From Massospora cicadina (lineage: Eukaryota > Entomophthoromycota > Entomophthoromycetes > Entomophthorales > Entomophthoraceae), in the NCBI GenBank assembly GCA_022478985.1, contig JAKSZP010000182.1, positions 62,001 through 126,000 on the forward strand: 64,000 nucleotides of DNA, in the 5' to 3' direction. The notes beneath the pieces were generated by a model. The model made no database searches and had not been told where the DNA came from. It saw only the letters and a program-made list of their open reading frames with translations. The position numbers were made by a program, and so were the translations under genes. This document shows, in pieces, positions 46,345 through 57,648 of the stretch (positions are counted from its first letter, which is position 1; every line of letters starts with the position of its first letter).

Positions 46345-46857
46345 CTGGGTATCGCCCCTCATGGAGGGAGCCGGAAACACAGTGTCAGCAATAATAGATG
46401 GGGCTGAATTAGCTGACACAATGGGGGAGGTGAATGTCTGGATGGGCTGAGTTGTATTCAACTGAGCAGGCGCCATTAAAACAGCGTGGGTGATGGCCTC
46501 CTTGGTTGGAGGGGGCCCAGCGGGTTGGTGGGAGGCAGCGCACACAGAGCTGTTAGGCGTGCAGGTTGCAGAAGTGCGATCAGGTGAACTGGCGCTAGTT
46601 GGAGTAGCTCCAGGTTGGGGGGTGGTGCCTGCTTTCATGGCTGCTGCTTGAGAGCGGGTGATTCTGGTTGACCCTGAGGTGGGTAACTGAGGGTTGCTTC
46701 GTTTGGGGGTGGTGCTGGCTCGTTTGGCATAGCCTGCGGGTTCTTTTGCGGGGTTTCCCGCCATATTTGCTAATAGTTTTGTAAATATCTTTAGTGGAGC
46801 TAAATTTCAGGCTGAATTGATTTTCAAAAAGTGATGCTTAGCAGAAAGAGATGTTAT

Positions 46858-46874
46858 TTGATAGATTCAATATT
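46858..46874. repeat. LN-A target-site duplication, right copy
   Basis: TTGATAGATTCAATATT, identical to 40392-40408 and 40357-40373. Confidence 0.93.
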
Positions 46875-49054
46875 AGCGTATAAAAAATCACTTTCTCTAT
46901 TTAAACAAAAATTTAAGATGCATCAATTTTTTAAGTTTTATAACTTTTTTACAGACATAAAGATGGGATAAAAAATGCTAAAAAGAATTTTAATTAGTAA
47001 AATAATCTAAATGGAAATTATTTATCAGAATAAAATTATCCTTTTATATATTGGTTGCATTGCAGTTTAAATGAATTATATTAGTAATTTAAAAGTTCAA
47101 CACCAAGCTAATGTTACCTTTTAATGTGTTTTCTATCTTTTAAGAAAGTAGACCAAAGATTAGAATCCCAAAGCTAAAACATTAATAAGGAATTTAATTT
47201 TTTTTGGTAGAAGATTACTCGAAGAACTAGAAGAATTTAAAAATAGTTAAAAGCATAAAACGCGCTACCCCTAAAATAACAAGTGGAACATTATTAATGG
47301 TCGCAGGTACCAGTAATTGTCCTCATAAGAGATTGTATGTTATCATAGTTCTTATGGGACATTATAGATTATAAAAACATCCCATCTGAAAGAGGTATCA
47401 TAATGGCTTGAAATAGCATGATAGAATCACATAAGGAAGTAATAATCTGTGCATTATAAACCACACCAAAGTACTGCATCATTGTGTACAAATCCTTTTA
47501 CTAACTCCGCGCCTCACATGTACCTCTGTTTTATATTTTTGATGGTATATGAGAACATTATCCTAAAATAAAAAATTGATAGTAAATCTCTCTTTATGTG
47601 ATAAACTTCTGATGCTTGATTTTTATGAGATAGTGATTCCAATATACCTTAATAATAATCAAAGATCTTGCTATATGCTCAAAATTTGGAAACTCACAAG
47701 GCAACAAACTAATATATACTGCTAGTTTAAAGATATATGATCCTTGAAATTATAAACTTCTTCCTCTATTTGTCAACATAAAGCTAACAATAAAATTTTG
47801 ATAGCTTGACTAATAAGAATTCTCCAATATGATTGAAGATTTTTATTAGACATATGAAAAAAGTAAAGTAAAATTCACTAATAACTCACCTTAATGGCTT
47901 CTTGTTTGCTAGGCACTGGTATGTATACTTCAAAGGTCATTTTTTAGCTTTAATCATCTAAATTAGATGGGTTTTTAGTTTCTTTGAAACCATGCAAGTC
48001 TTTTAAGGTCATGTCCATGGCATTGATTATATTAACTTTAAACAAATTGGTCTTATTGTGAGTAAAATGATCTTACAATTGAAAGGATACAAGGTGCAAT
48101 TGTAGCACTAATACAACAGTAGTTTTCTTAAAAAGCAGTTCAGTTTGAGCTACTTCACATATAAAAAGTATACAATATAATGAGGAATTTCTTGGGATTT
48201 AAGGACTAGAGCCGCGAAAGAAAAAATATTAAGACGTACAACTATTTTAACAAATGTGGAGTTTGGCTCTAGGGCACACCAATAAAAAATATGAGAACTG
48301 AGCCATATCATATATAACCTCTTTGTAGCCACTGAACTGCCGCCCCCACCATTAAAGCTCATCCAAAAGATCAAGGATCATGACCAACATCACCCCAAGT
48401 AGGGTATTTCACCATAAACCAATAGAGAAAACCTGTGATGAGGTGCAGGACGCACATGGTAATGAAAAAAGTGGAGCAGTGAGAATGTAAGATTAGCTCC
48501 TAGAGAGGAAATTTAATTTCACTAAACCCTCCTAATTCCTTCTATTGAATAGATAATGAAATGAATAAAACTCTTGGGATAGTATATTTTAAAAAAAGAG
48601 CGCCCCAAAAAGACCAAACAATTAAAAATTGTGGGACTTTTATATTGGACCTAAGTATTGGACACCTCCCCCTGAGTATTCAAGAAGCCATCTTGTCCCA
48701 AGGAAAAACTATCCAAACACTAAACAGGGAGCGGATGATCCTAAATTGACCCCACTGCTCTCCATTCTATTCCAATTACTTTTTTGTCAATATTTCATAA
48801 GCCATAACTAAACTCCACTGATAAACTCCAAGTTACTATGACAATTTCAAAAACTAGTAATGTCGCAATTCCCCTCCAATAGTCTCAAAACTCAAGAGTT
48901 AAAATTAGTAAGGTAATAGTACAATTTTATAATATTGTATAATAAGATATTTTTATTAGAACATTTATATACTCCTTTTACCAAAATATATACTCTGCAA
49001 TTACTAAATTAAAAACTATGAAGGGATTAAAATTATTAACTCAGGTGTTCACAA
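46875..49054. other. AT-rich, no recognised gene
   Basis: Short frames such as 48150-48374 (minus) and 48561-48749 (plus) show no domain. The less AT-rich patch at 48240-48480 may be a worn repeat, but no partner was found in this window. Confidence 0.5.
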
Positions 49055-49068
49055 TATTAGAGTTATTA
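49055..49068. repeat. HL4 target-site duplication, left copy
   Basis: TATTAGAGTTATTA recurs exactly at 51003-51016. Confidence 0.85.
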
Positions 49069-51002
49069 TTAGGTTATATCTCCTCTCTTTCCACTCGGCA
49101 TAACTTTCTGAGCAATTTATATGGTTAATAAAAAGCAAAAAACTTAATCACCCACTGTAGTTTCGCTCCATTATCATCAGATTCCCCGCTGGCTGCCCCA
49201 GTGTGGGGCAGTAGCGAACCTCCCTATGCCATTTTCCATCTGACAGGAAAACGCGCTCAGACTGGCTCACCCATTCATACCAAACCACTGGGATGATTTG
49301 TTCCTTCCAAGATTTCAACGACCACCTTGCTTGATCCCAAGTGGTGCCCCGCTGCCACCTGGTGCTCCCTTGGAGCAGCATGCATTTTTGGCCTTAGTGT
49401 AAAATATGGGAAACTTTCCCATACAACGACCAAGCCCTTATTGAAATATCTTAGGCAGCAATGACACCCACCTGTTTGATTGAATTCTACCCCTATAAGG
49501 GGTATTTAAATCTCAGGTTCACTTGTGAAGCCAATACCACCACTGTGGCAACGGTGCCCCTGGTCTTCCAGGATACATTTCTCCCAACAACATGGTCCTG
49601 ACTCCCAGTGGACACCACCTTGGTGGTTCAGTTCGCTGGTCTTCCTACCCACCTTCCCCCTGAGGTGCTACACCAGGAGCTGATGGAAGGTTTGGCAGCC
49701 TATGGCTCCAACCTCATCTTGCAATTTGTGGTCCCAAATGGGGCCACACGGCTCACTGGGTATCAGGTGTATGACATAATCAGCCCTGAAATGAAAAATT
49801 GCCCCATCAATTCCCCTTGTGATGCTATCCCCTCTGCCCTCAACCATCCGTTATGGACTCATGTCAAGGGCGGATGGATGATTTGTCCATCCTAATTTGA
49901 GTTAGACCACTTGAAACGCAAGTGCCCATATCTAGCAGCTTATGACAGAGCTGATAGTTCATCTAATGGCCACCAATCCACCGCCCACCCTGTGCCAATT
50001 ACAGCATGGGGTACGATCCTACCTCTACTTCCCCAAAAGCCTGTTGCTGCAGCTGCACCTGCAGCCACCAATCAGATCCCACCTTGCCCCAGTGCCACAC
50101 ATAATTTTTAAATTAAGCGCAGGATTGTACCTCAGTTCAATCCCATGCAACATTAAACAAATCAACCAATCCTCAACCATACGCCAATTCCCCAATTCAA
50201 TTTTGTCAGAACCCATGAGTGTTTTTGGATGAAATTGATGAATCAGGTAGTATCATTGAAGAGCCCTTTTTAAGTTGACTGGTTCTATAATGCAAAATGG
50301 GATGCAGAATTCCCCCCTTATTTATATGCCCTAAATCCAAACGCTGAACCATTCTACAGCGACCACCTGTTTGCAGTAGAAGCAGCCGCCACACCAGATT
50401 GCCGTCTCCTCTGCAAAGCCACCGCTAAATCAGTGGCAGTGCTCGTAGGAGGAATTCAACCTCCTGTTATCCCCAAAATCTTACTCCAAAAAGTAAGATT
50501 AATGTAAAACAACTACACAAAAATCTTGTCAATGCTATTTAGAACGTGATGAAGTAGCACGGAATCTGAAAGCTAAGATTACCTGAGCCAACATTTTGAC
50601 GTTCAATAAACTACCAGACGCCCATATTAAAAGTCAAAAAAAGCTTTAGCCAAATATTACTGCCATTTTTATGGATGGTAATTGCTTAGAAGTACCAATA
50701 ATCAGTGATATCAAAACCATACCGCCGATGCCCCAACGCCCTTGCTATCTGCCTTGACACACACCCTACTATGGGAATATATAGCTGCTGCTAAAGATTA
50801 GCCCCCCAATCCCCCTCCTCTTCTGCCATGGAGGGATAAGCGGTTTCCGCTGCCCACATGATTGGTTTTTTGTTCAGTGTGATACATTCAATCGCTCATT
50901 TGGGAGTTTTGTTTGAATCAATTGGTTACATTATTTTTTGTTTGAGTTTTGGTTTGGTAATGTCCATCCCCTGGTTGGCTTACCTCACTTGAATAAAAAC
51001 GG
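49069..51002 (+). mobile_element. HL4: half-LINE copy with clean ends
   Basis: This 1.93-kb element on the plus strand is flanked by perfect 14-bp duplications TATTAGAGTTATTA. The 5' part (CTTTCCACTCGGCATAACTTT) aligns with the 5' ends of HL1 and HL2. The 3' part (50830-51002) aligns with HL2, including the tail core (ATCCCCTGGTTG at 50966-50977), and ends GAATAAAAACGG. This copy fixes the true limits of the family and shows no reverse transcriptase. Confidence 0.9.
49150..50840 (+). pseudogene. HL4 ORF1-type protein
   Basis: The best part is 49608-49895, giving TLVVQFAGLPTHLPPEVLHQELMEGL, then LILQFVVPNGATRLTG. The knuckle region (49884-49925) reads CPS-stop-FELDHLKRKC, so the second Cys codon has become TAA. 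Later the frame gives YSDHLFAVEAAATPDC, matching YQLAEAAANHPDN of HL2. Stops and frameshifts are scattered through it. Like other HL copies it resembles a LINE ORF1, with nothing after it. Confidence 0.72.
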
Positions 51003-51016
51003 TATTAGAGTTATTA
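51003..51016. repeat. HL4 target-site duplication, right copy
   Basis: TATTAGAGTTATTA, identical to 49055-49068. Confidence 0.85.
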
Positions 51017-51686
51017 ATGCTTATTGTATTGGCTGCCATAGGTGGTAGTATCAAAGTGATACTCAAAGTAGATATCTGCGCTGACCCATAAGGCAAATCT
51101 TTAGTTTCTTTACCAACAAGTCTTTCAGCAGTATTTCACCAGTCTGCACATATATTATATTTTTTACCATTTTGATAGTAACTCACATTTAGACGCCTAT
51201 GTCATACAAAATTATTTAGAACAATCATCCCGTGAACACCCATGAGATGCTCCCTGATGTATCTGAAACCTTCAAAAAGTAGTTACCACTAGATAAGAGC
51301 CGCTTCCTGTAAGGCTTTCTACTAAGGTCAAGAATCCAGGTGGTGCCTACTACCCCTTTTAAGTTAGAAAAGTCTAATTTATACCAAGATATATTCTATA
51401 TTTGTGCCCATTCCAATCACCCTCCTGCCTAGCATTTGTATGTTGAAAAGATTAAGTTCCTGTTTGGAGAAATAGGTCAGCTTTACCAAGATGTTAGAAG
51501 TACCCATGTGAGTAACCAAAACTGCCTCAAAGTTTTCAAAAAAAATTACTTTATAAAATTCCAACAGTTTTATGACATTCCAGAAATGATAATTTGATTT
51601 TGCTGAGGAATACTGAAAATTATGACCCTGATTTTACCCTCCCTTTTATTATTTCCCCAAAATCCCTTTCTTATAATCTTTAAAAC

Positions 51687-53428
51687 TGTCAAATCAGAAA
51701 ACCCCCAGTTTCTGACCACCAATAAATAAATATTCTTTTGGGGCTACTGGTAATCAACCAAAGCAGCCTAACCAAGTAGGGAGAAATTTGGGGCACCAAC
51801 AACACCAAGCATTGACCACTACTGGTTGGTTATGCAAAGTCCTCTGGGTTGGTCTGACCAAACCACACAAAAGATTTCTCAAGATGAAACACCCAAAAAA
51901 GACTACAGGTATGCGAGGTATGCTAACCCCAAAACGACCCTTTCTTATTCAGGATCATAAAAAACAAAGGTGTCCGCTGAACAGAGCTCATCTGGGTAGC
52001 CACCGCCAATGCTACCCAGGTAGGGAATGCTAGGGCAAATATTCCAAAGTGAACTTTGTAATGGCAGGCGCGCCTTATAAAGGCCGCCCCTTGGGGGCCT
52101 CGCCCAAGACATTGATTAGGCTTGCACAAACTTAACTACAACTCGTGTGAGGCAAAACCCAGCGCCCAAAATGACCAAGCCAAAAATATCATAAAAGCGA
52201 TACAACTCAGATCTGGAAAATCTGAATCTGATTTAGAATGTACAATTGAGACAAACTCGATCATTACATCACCCCCACTAGAGGAGGGCCCTTCCCCAAA
52301 GAGAGGCCCCACAGCAGAAGGCCGTCACAATGAGGAATTCCTGGGGTGAATTACCTCAAGTCCCAGGAAAATTAGCCTGGATGCACTATGGGCCCCCTGA
52401 GGGAAACACAAATGGCAAAAGTAATCAGGACTGGGCTTCTGGAATAAGCCCACTCAGCCTGAGGACGCATTCCCAGTATTTGGCTGCGTTGCGCCCCTCT
52501 CCCAAGCTCCTGTTGGCAATGGTCTTCCCATCCCAACCAGGAAGGTGCTTTCCCCAACAGAAGCGCCAGAGGGGTGCATGGTGAAGCGTGGCTGGATGTC
52601 TGACCCCTTTCTGGGTGAACCATCTGGGGTGAGGGGGCCCTGCTGGGACGGGTCCCCTCAGTGCCACTGAATCTCTGGTGAGCGGGAGGCCCCACTGGGA
52701 AAATTAACTGATGATCACTTCAAATTCAGGGTTGTCCATCAGTCACTGGACCCCACTGGTGCTGGTTCTTTGACAACTGGGACCAAGTGACCACTGAGGT
52801 CGGCCAAACTAGGGATCAGCAGTGTTCAGCACGCATTGACTTTAGAATTATAACACAATTAGAAAATCCCCCAGTTTATGACTGCCAATAAATAAATATT
52901 CTTTGGTGCTACTGGCAAGCATCCAAAGCAGTTTAACTGAGTAGGGAGAGGTTTGGGGCAATGACAGCGCTGAACATTGCCTACTACTGGCTGGTTATGC
53001 AAAGTTCTCTGGGCTGGTCCACCCAACCACATGAAAGCTTCCTCAAAATGAAACACAAAAAAGACCACAGGTATGTGAGGTATGCTAACCCCAAAACAAC
53101 CTTTATTTCTGTTCAGGATCATAAAAAAGGTGCCCGCTGACCATAGCTCATCTGGGGAGCTACCACCAATGATCCTCAGGTAGGGAATGCTAGGGCGAAA
53201 ATTCCAAATTGAACTTTGAAATTGACAGGTGCTCATTATAAAGGCCACCTCTCAGGGGCCTCACCTAGTCATTGATTAGGCTAGCACAAGCCTAATCTAC
53301 AACTCAGTGAGGCACAACCAACCACTCAAAATGACTGAGCCAAAAATATTTTAAAAGCAATCTGACTCAGATTCAGATTTTCCAAATCTGAGTCAGAATG
53401 TATGATTGAGATGAACTCATTTGTTACA
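51687..53428 (-). mobile_element. T1: small LTR element inside the W LTR
   Basis: Direct repeats 51687-52268 and 52851-53428 (about 580 bp each) enclose a 582-bp interior with no recognisable protein. Ends read TGTCAAATCAG...CATTACA for the left repeat, and the right repeat's first bases are worn. The uninterrupted W LTR at 56813-57648 serves as the empty site. A G-rich stretch (GTGGGGGTGA on the minus strand) abuts the left repeat, suggesting minus-strand orientation. Flanks AAAAC and AAAAA match at four of five bases. Confidence 0.75.
53362..53396. repeat. Perfect 12-bp inverted repeat in the T1 right LTR
   Basis: CTGACTCAGATT at 53362-53373 pairs with AATCTGAGTCAG at 53385-53396, leaving an 11-base loop. 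The matching part of the left LTR is less symmetric. It may be chance or a binding site for a dimeric regulator. Confidence 0.7.
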
Positions 53429-54197
53429 AAAAATTGCTTTTGATTGAGCGTTAGATCTTAAAGATGGAGCACGCCTTGATTCAGAAAGCTTTTTAAAAAT
53501 ATTAAAGAAAGCTAAATTGGGGGGCATCCAATTATGGTGAGCCTCGTCACCTCCAATACCTTAATTTCTCGCTCTAACCCATGAAAAACTGACCCTCTCC
53601 TCTCAAGTACAAACCCAGGACCTTGAAGCCAGAGAAGATGTTTACCCAAGGGCCACATAACCTAAGAACAGCCCTACAAACCGTTATACCCCTTCCCTAT
53701 ATGAAGGCCAGTGCCCTTACTTGTGAGGGTATTGGACTATTTTGTACTTCTAGATTACATAAATAAATCTATAAACTCTCTTTTTCTCCTGAAGTTTACA
53801 TTTTTCCATCTTTATGGATTTTTCGCACCATAACGCCCTTTGAGGCCATTTTTGTGCATCTGTAAAAAGCCTTCCCCTCATCAACCAAAGTACTTGGTGG
53901 CCACACTCACAGAAGTTGCTTGGTGATCTGGTGACTAATCAGAACCACCGTGTGTAACCTGAGCCAACTTGAGCTCCCCAAATCCTTAAAAAATAGGCCA
54001 GTCAAATTTACATTAACTGCTGAAGTGAAGTGTGGACCTCCCTCACAGCCCTTCATGTCTATTTTAGCTTTTTCACTTTGTGTAGTTTTGCCAGTTGTTG
54101 TCATATCTTCACACACAGTTCCTACAGCCACTGTCTATGAGCTTCTGCTTGCCATATGTCAGTTCTAGTAAAGAGTTTTTGTAAATTGGGTTAATTG

Positions 54198-55270
54198 TGT
54201 CGGAAAATCAACTGTGGGCTCTGCTAGTTGGCGGACAGCCAGTATGAAGACTGGTCAGTCCTTTCCATTTCGCCTTAGGCAATGGGGCCAGCAGCACCGG
54301 CTGACCCCTTGTCATATCACCCGCACCATTCAGGGATACCCCATCCTAATTCCCAACCAACAAAATAAATTATAAACTTAAATCATAAGGTAGATTAGGC
54401 AAAGGGAATTATTTATTGAAAGGGAAGCACCACGTATCTAAACTATTTAAAAAAGGGCTACTGCACCCACAGCTGATCTATCAAATCATCGCTGGTTCTT
54501 CCAGCCAACCACACTTTCAGCCTTCCCCTGCGCTACTCTCTTCCCTGGCGTTGACCCTCTCACCCATCCTTCCCAATGACTAAATATTAGGTTTGGCTCA
54601 TCCTTGGCCTTGAGTTGCTAGTGAGCCATATAAAAACTTATTTAAATAAATATTAAAGTGATTTTCTTGTCAATTCTGCACCAGAAACATCTTCAGTCAC
54701 TCAGGTAACTCGGAACATCTCATTTTTCATGCTGACATATGCTTTGACTCATCTAAGTCAATTGTTTGGGAATTTCCTTATTCAGGAAATAGTTAGATAT
54801 ATAAATGAGACGCCGGAAACAACCTCAGATACCTCAAAATTGTAATTGGTGGAATATAGCAACATTGAATAGTTAATTCAAGTGGATCATCCTTGGCTAC
54901 TAATCATTGATGATCCATAAACAGTATTTGGGTAATTGATTATTAGGCGCTGGAAACATCCTCAGATTGCTTAAACTTGGGATAATCAGGTTCTACCAAC
55001 ATTTACTTAAATAAACTAAATGTATCATCCTTGGTTCTTAGTTGCCGGTGATCCTTATACCAATTTAGGCCAGCAATTGGCTCCGCTCAATCCTAACTCC
55101 CAAACTCAGCGGAATGCATAGATTCAGATAACCCAATTTAGAGAGCAACTCACCACACAATCATCAAACCCTACAAACATTAGTCAATAAGTTATTCTCT
55201 CAGATTGGCCTATTTCATCCTAAATCTCATTAAATCATTGTAGGATTCCATCTGGTTAAATATTCTGACA
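54198..55270 (-). repeat. T2 3' LTR (left)
   Basis: It aligns over its length with 55464-56533. Several differences are CG against TG or CA, as in Gy1. Confidence 0.88.
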
Positions 55271-55463
55271 TTTTCTTTCACTAAACCAGATGGTAATCCT
55301 ACCACATAATGCCTTGGCGTTTGAAGAGGGCGTCCAGGGCTTGCCCCTCCCCACCACCAACAATTGCTTGAACCTAACCATAGTGTCACATCCCCGCCAC
55401 CTCATCACACACCTGTCAGCTACTCAGGCACCAACCATCAGAAACTTCTGTAGTGAACATTAC
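55271..55463 (-). other. T2 interior with purine tract and primer-binding site
   Basis: The 193-bp interior starts next to the left LTR with a purine tract on the minus strand (AGTGAAAGAAAA). It ends at the right LTR with the primer-binding relic TAATGTTCACTACAG (55448-55462). Between them is pyrimidine-rich sequence with no reading frame of note. Confidence 0.7.
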
Positions 55464-56533
55464 TGTCAGAAAATCAACTGTGGGCTCTGCTAGTTGGCAG
55501 GCCAACCAGTATGAAGACTAGTCAGCCCTTTCCATTTTGCCTTAGGCGATGGGGTCAGCAGCACCTGCTGACCCTTTGGTTTGCCACCTGCGTCATTTGG
55601 GGATCCCCCAGCTTAATCCCCAACCAACAAAATAAACTATAAACTTAAATCAAAAGGTATATTAGGAAAAGGGAAATATTTATTGAAAGGTAAGCACCAC
55701 GTATCTAAACTATTTACAAAAGGTCTACTGCACCCACCGCTGACCTTAGCTCATCATTGGTTCTTCCAGCCAACCACTCTCTTAGACTTCCACTACTACT
55801 CTCTTCCCTGGCGTTGACCATCTTATCACATCCTTACCAATGGCTAAATATTAGGTTTGGATCATCCTTGGCTTGAGTTGCCAGTGAGCCATATATAAAC
55901 TTATTTACATAAACATCAAATTGAAATCTGACTTAGTAATTCTGCACCAGAAACATTTTCAGTCACTCAAGTTAGCTCGGAACATCTTATTTTCACACTG
56001 ACACATGATTTAGCTCACCATAGTTGATTGTTTGGGAATTGCCTTATTCAGGCAAAAACCAAATATATAAATGAGATGCCAGAAACAACCACAGCCACCT
56101 CAAACTCATAATTTTTTGATCTGACAACATTAAATAATTAATTCAAGTGGATCACCCTCAGCTACTAGTTGCTGGCTATCAAAAATCTAACTTAAGGAAT
56201 TGATTATTAGGCGCTGGAAACATCCTCAGCTGCCTTAAATCAGGATCATCAGGTTCTGCCAACATTTACTTAAAAAACCAAATGGATCATAATCAGCTAT
56301 TAGTTACCAGTAATACTTATACAAATTCAGGCCATAAATTGGCTCCGCTCAATCCTAACTTCTAAACTCAGCGGAATGCATAGACTTAGATCAACCAAAA
56401 AGTGGGGAGCAACTCACCACGCAATCATCAAACCATACAAAATTCAGTTAATTAACAATTATGCTAGGATGGGCTATTTCATCTGAAATCTCGTTAAATA
56501 ATTGGCTGACTCCATCTGGTTAAAATTCTGACA
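55464..56533 (-). repeat. T2 5' LTR (right)
   Basis: Partner of 54198-55270. It begins TGTCAGAAAATC and ends TTCTGACA, so the ends are inverted TGTCAG/CTGACA. Confidence 0.88.
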
Positions 56534-56812
56534 AAATATTGCACCCAATAATGGGTATTCTGATTGCCAATCCCACACAACGTCCCTCCCAGCTCAGATT
56601 GTCCAAAGCATGCCCAGACTCCCCAATTCGACCCTGGTTTTCAGGATAGGGTAAACTATTCTTGTCACAAGGTTGTGACCTTTATATTCACTCCTCAACA
56701 TTGCGTATCACACCCCCAACTTACCCCACCAAGGTTCTCCCTTAAAGGGTAGAGTCCTAATAGTTTAACCTTATTATAAGGTTAGAAAAAATGAAAAGGT
56801 ATTGTAAGGCTT

Positions 56813-57648
56813 TCCATTAAGGGTAAGAAGCCAGGTGGTGCCACTACCCCTTTTCAGATAGAAATGACCAATTTATTTAAGAAATATCCTATATCTGCGC
56901 CCACTTTAATCCCCCTCCTTCCTAGCACTTGATATGTTGAAAAAATTAAGCTCAAATGTGCTGAAATTCCTCAGCTTTACCAAGACATTAGAAGTAACCC
57001 AGGTAATTTCCCCTTTATTGTCACCCATTTTCCCAAAATTCGAAACATTCTAAAGGTTTTGATAGTATTACAATGTCCTAGAAATAAAAATTTGTTTTTG
57101 CTGAGGAATATTGAATTTTCTGACCCCATTATTACCATCACTTACATTATTTCCCTAATGTTTTTTCTAATAATTTTAGAAATTTGCTATTATTTGAGAC
57201 TGGACCTATGAAGATGGAGCACGCCTCAATCTGGAAAAAGTCTCAAATTATAAAAAAAGCTAAAGTGGGGGTAGGAAATTATGGCGTGCCTCATCACCTT
57301 CCCCAACATCACTTCTCACATTACCACATGAATAGCCTTTCACTACCTCAGTTCTCACTCCAACTTATGAACTGACCCTCTCCCTAAAGTATGATCCCCT
57401 TTAAACCTGCAGATTGAGAAGATGACAGCCTCAGAGCTGCAGAACCCAAGAACAGTGTCACAAACCATAAAACCCCTTTCCTCATATAATTCCAGTGCCC
57501 TTACTAGTGAGGGTACTGGACTATTTTGTTTTTATAGATTAATTAGATTTTTAATAAAGACTTTTCCCTCCTGCCGTTTTCATCTTGCCATCTTTTAAGA
57601 ATTTTAGTGCACCATGACACCCTTTGAGGCCATCTTGGTGCATCTGCA
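56813..57648 (+). repeat. W right LTR, uninterrupted
   Basis: It is an intact partner of the interrupted left LTR and gives the empty site for T1. Its right edge is approximate. Confidence 0.72.

Larger units (their letters stand above)
44174..46764 (-). pseudogene. LN-A ORF1, split by an internal tandem duplication
   Basis: The upstream frame (46764-45943, MAGNPAKEPAGYAKRA) is rich in Pro, Thr, Ser and Ala. The downstream frame (45571-44174, 465 residues) contains RALPRSTLSHAIRLYYGHN, an RRM-like middle region and the knuckle CSWCNALGHLYSGC (44756-44797), then a Pro/Ser-rich tail. The two frames are in register once one copy of a 377-bp tandem repeat is subtracted (1193-377=816, divisible by three), so the parent protein would be about 737 residues. 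The 377-bp duplication, not a point change, disrupts it. Confidence 0.92.
40409..46857 (-). mobile_element. LN-A: full-length LINE
   Basis: This 6.45-kb non-LTR retrotransposon on the minus strand has ORF1 (46764-44174), ORF2 (44008-40458) and a short A-rich 3' end (CCATCTAGTACTAAAAAAAG). It is flanked by perfect 17-bp copies TTGATAGATTCAATATT at 40392-40408 and 46858-46874. It is GC-rich against AT-rich surroundings. Its 3' tail lacks the core shared by LN-B, LN-C and HL, and its endonuclease keeps S-D-H, so it is a different family. Confidence 0.95.
51308..53864 (+). repeat. W left LTR, interrupted by T1
   Basis: The parts 51308-51686 and 53429-53864 align in order with 56813-57648. Shared blocks include CTTTACCAAGA and GATGGAGCACGCCT, then GTGCCCTTACTAGTGAGGGTA-like sequence. 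T1 sits between them. Confidence 0.75.
54198..56533 (-). mobile_element. T2: TRIM-like LTR element with a 193-bp interior
   Basis: LTRs 54198-55270 (1073 bp) and 55464-56533 (1070 bp) start TGTC(G/A)GAAAATC and end ATTCTGACA. The interior is only 193 bp, far smaller than the LTRs, and does not encode protein. The minus-strand site at 55448-55462 differs from the Gy1 primer-binding site by three transitions, and AGTGAAAGAAAA abuts the other LTR as a purine tract. It therefore has the parts needed for reverse transcription and lacks only proteins. It lies inside W. No clear target duplication was found. Confidence 0.85.
51308..57648 (+). mobile_element. W: small non-coding LTR element carrying T1 and T2
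   Basis: Direct repeats 51308-53864 (830-840 bp once T1 is removed) and 56813-57648 begin TGTAAGGCTTTC and end near CATCTG(T/C)A. The interior, without T2, is about 600 bp and shows no gag or pol. A purine-rich stretch (AGAAAAAATGAAAAGG) abuts the right LTR, suggesting plus-strand orientation. No target duplication was found, so the edges may be off by some bases. It is best seen as a non-autonomous LTR element. Confidence 0.65.
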
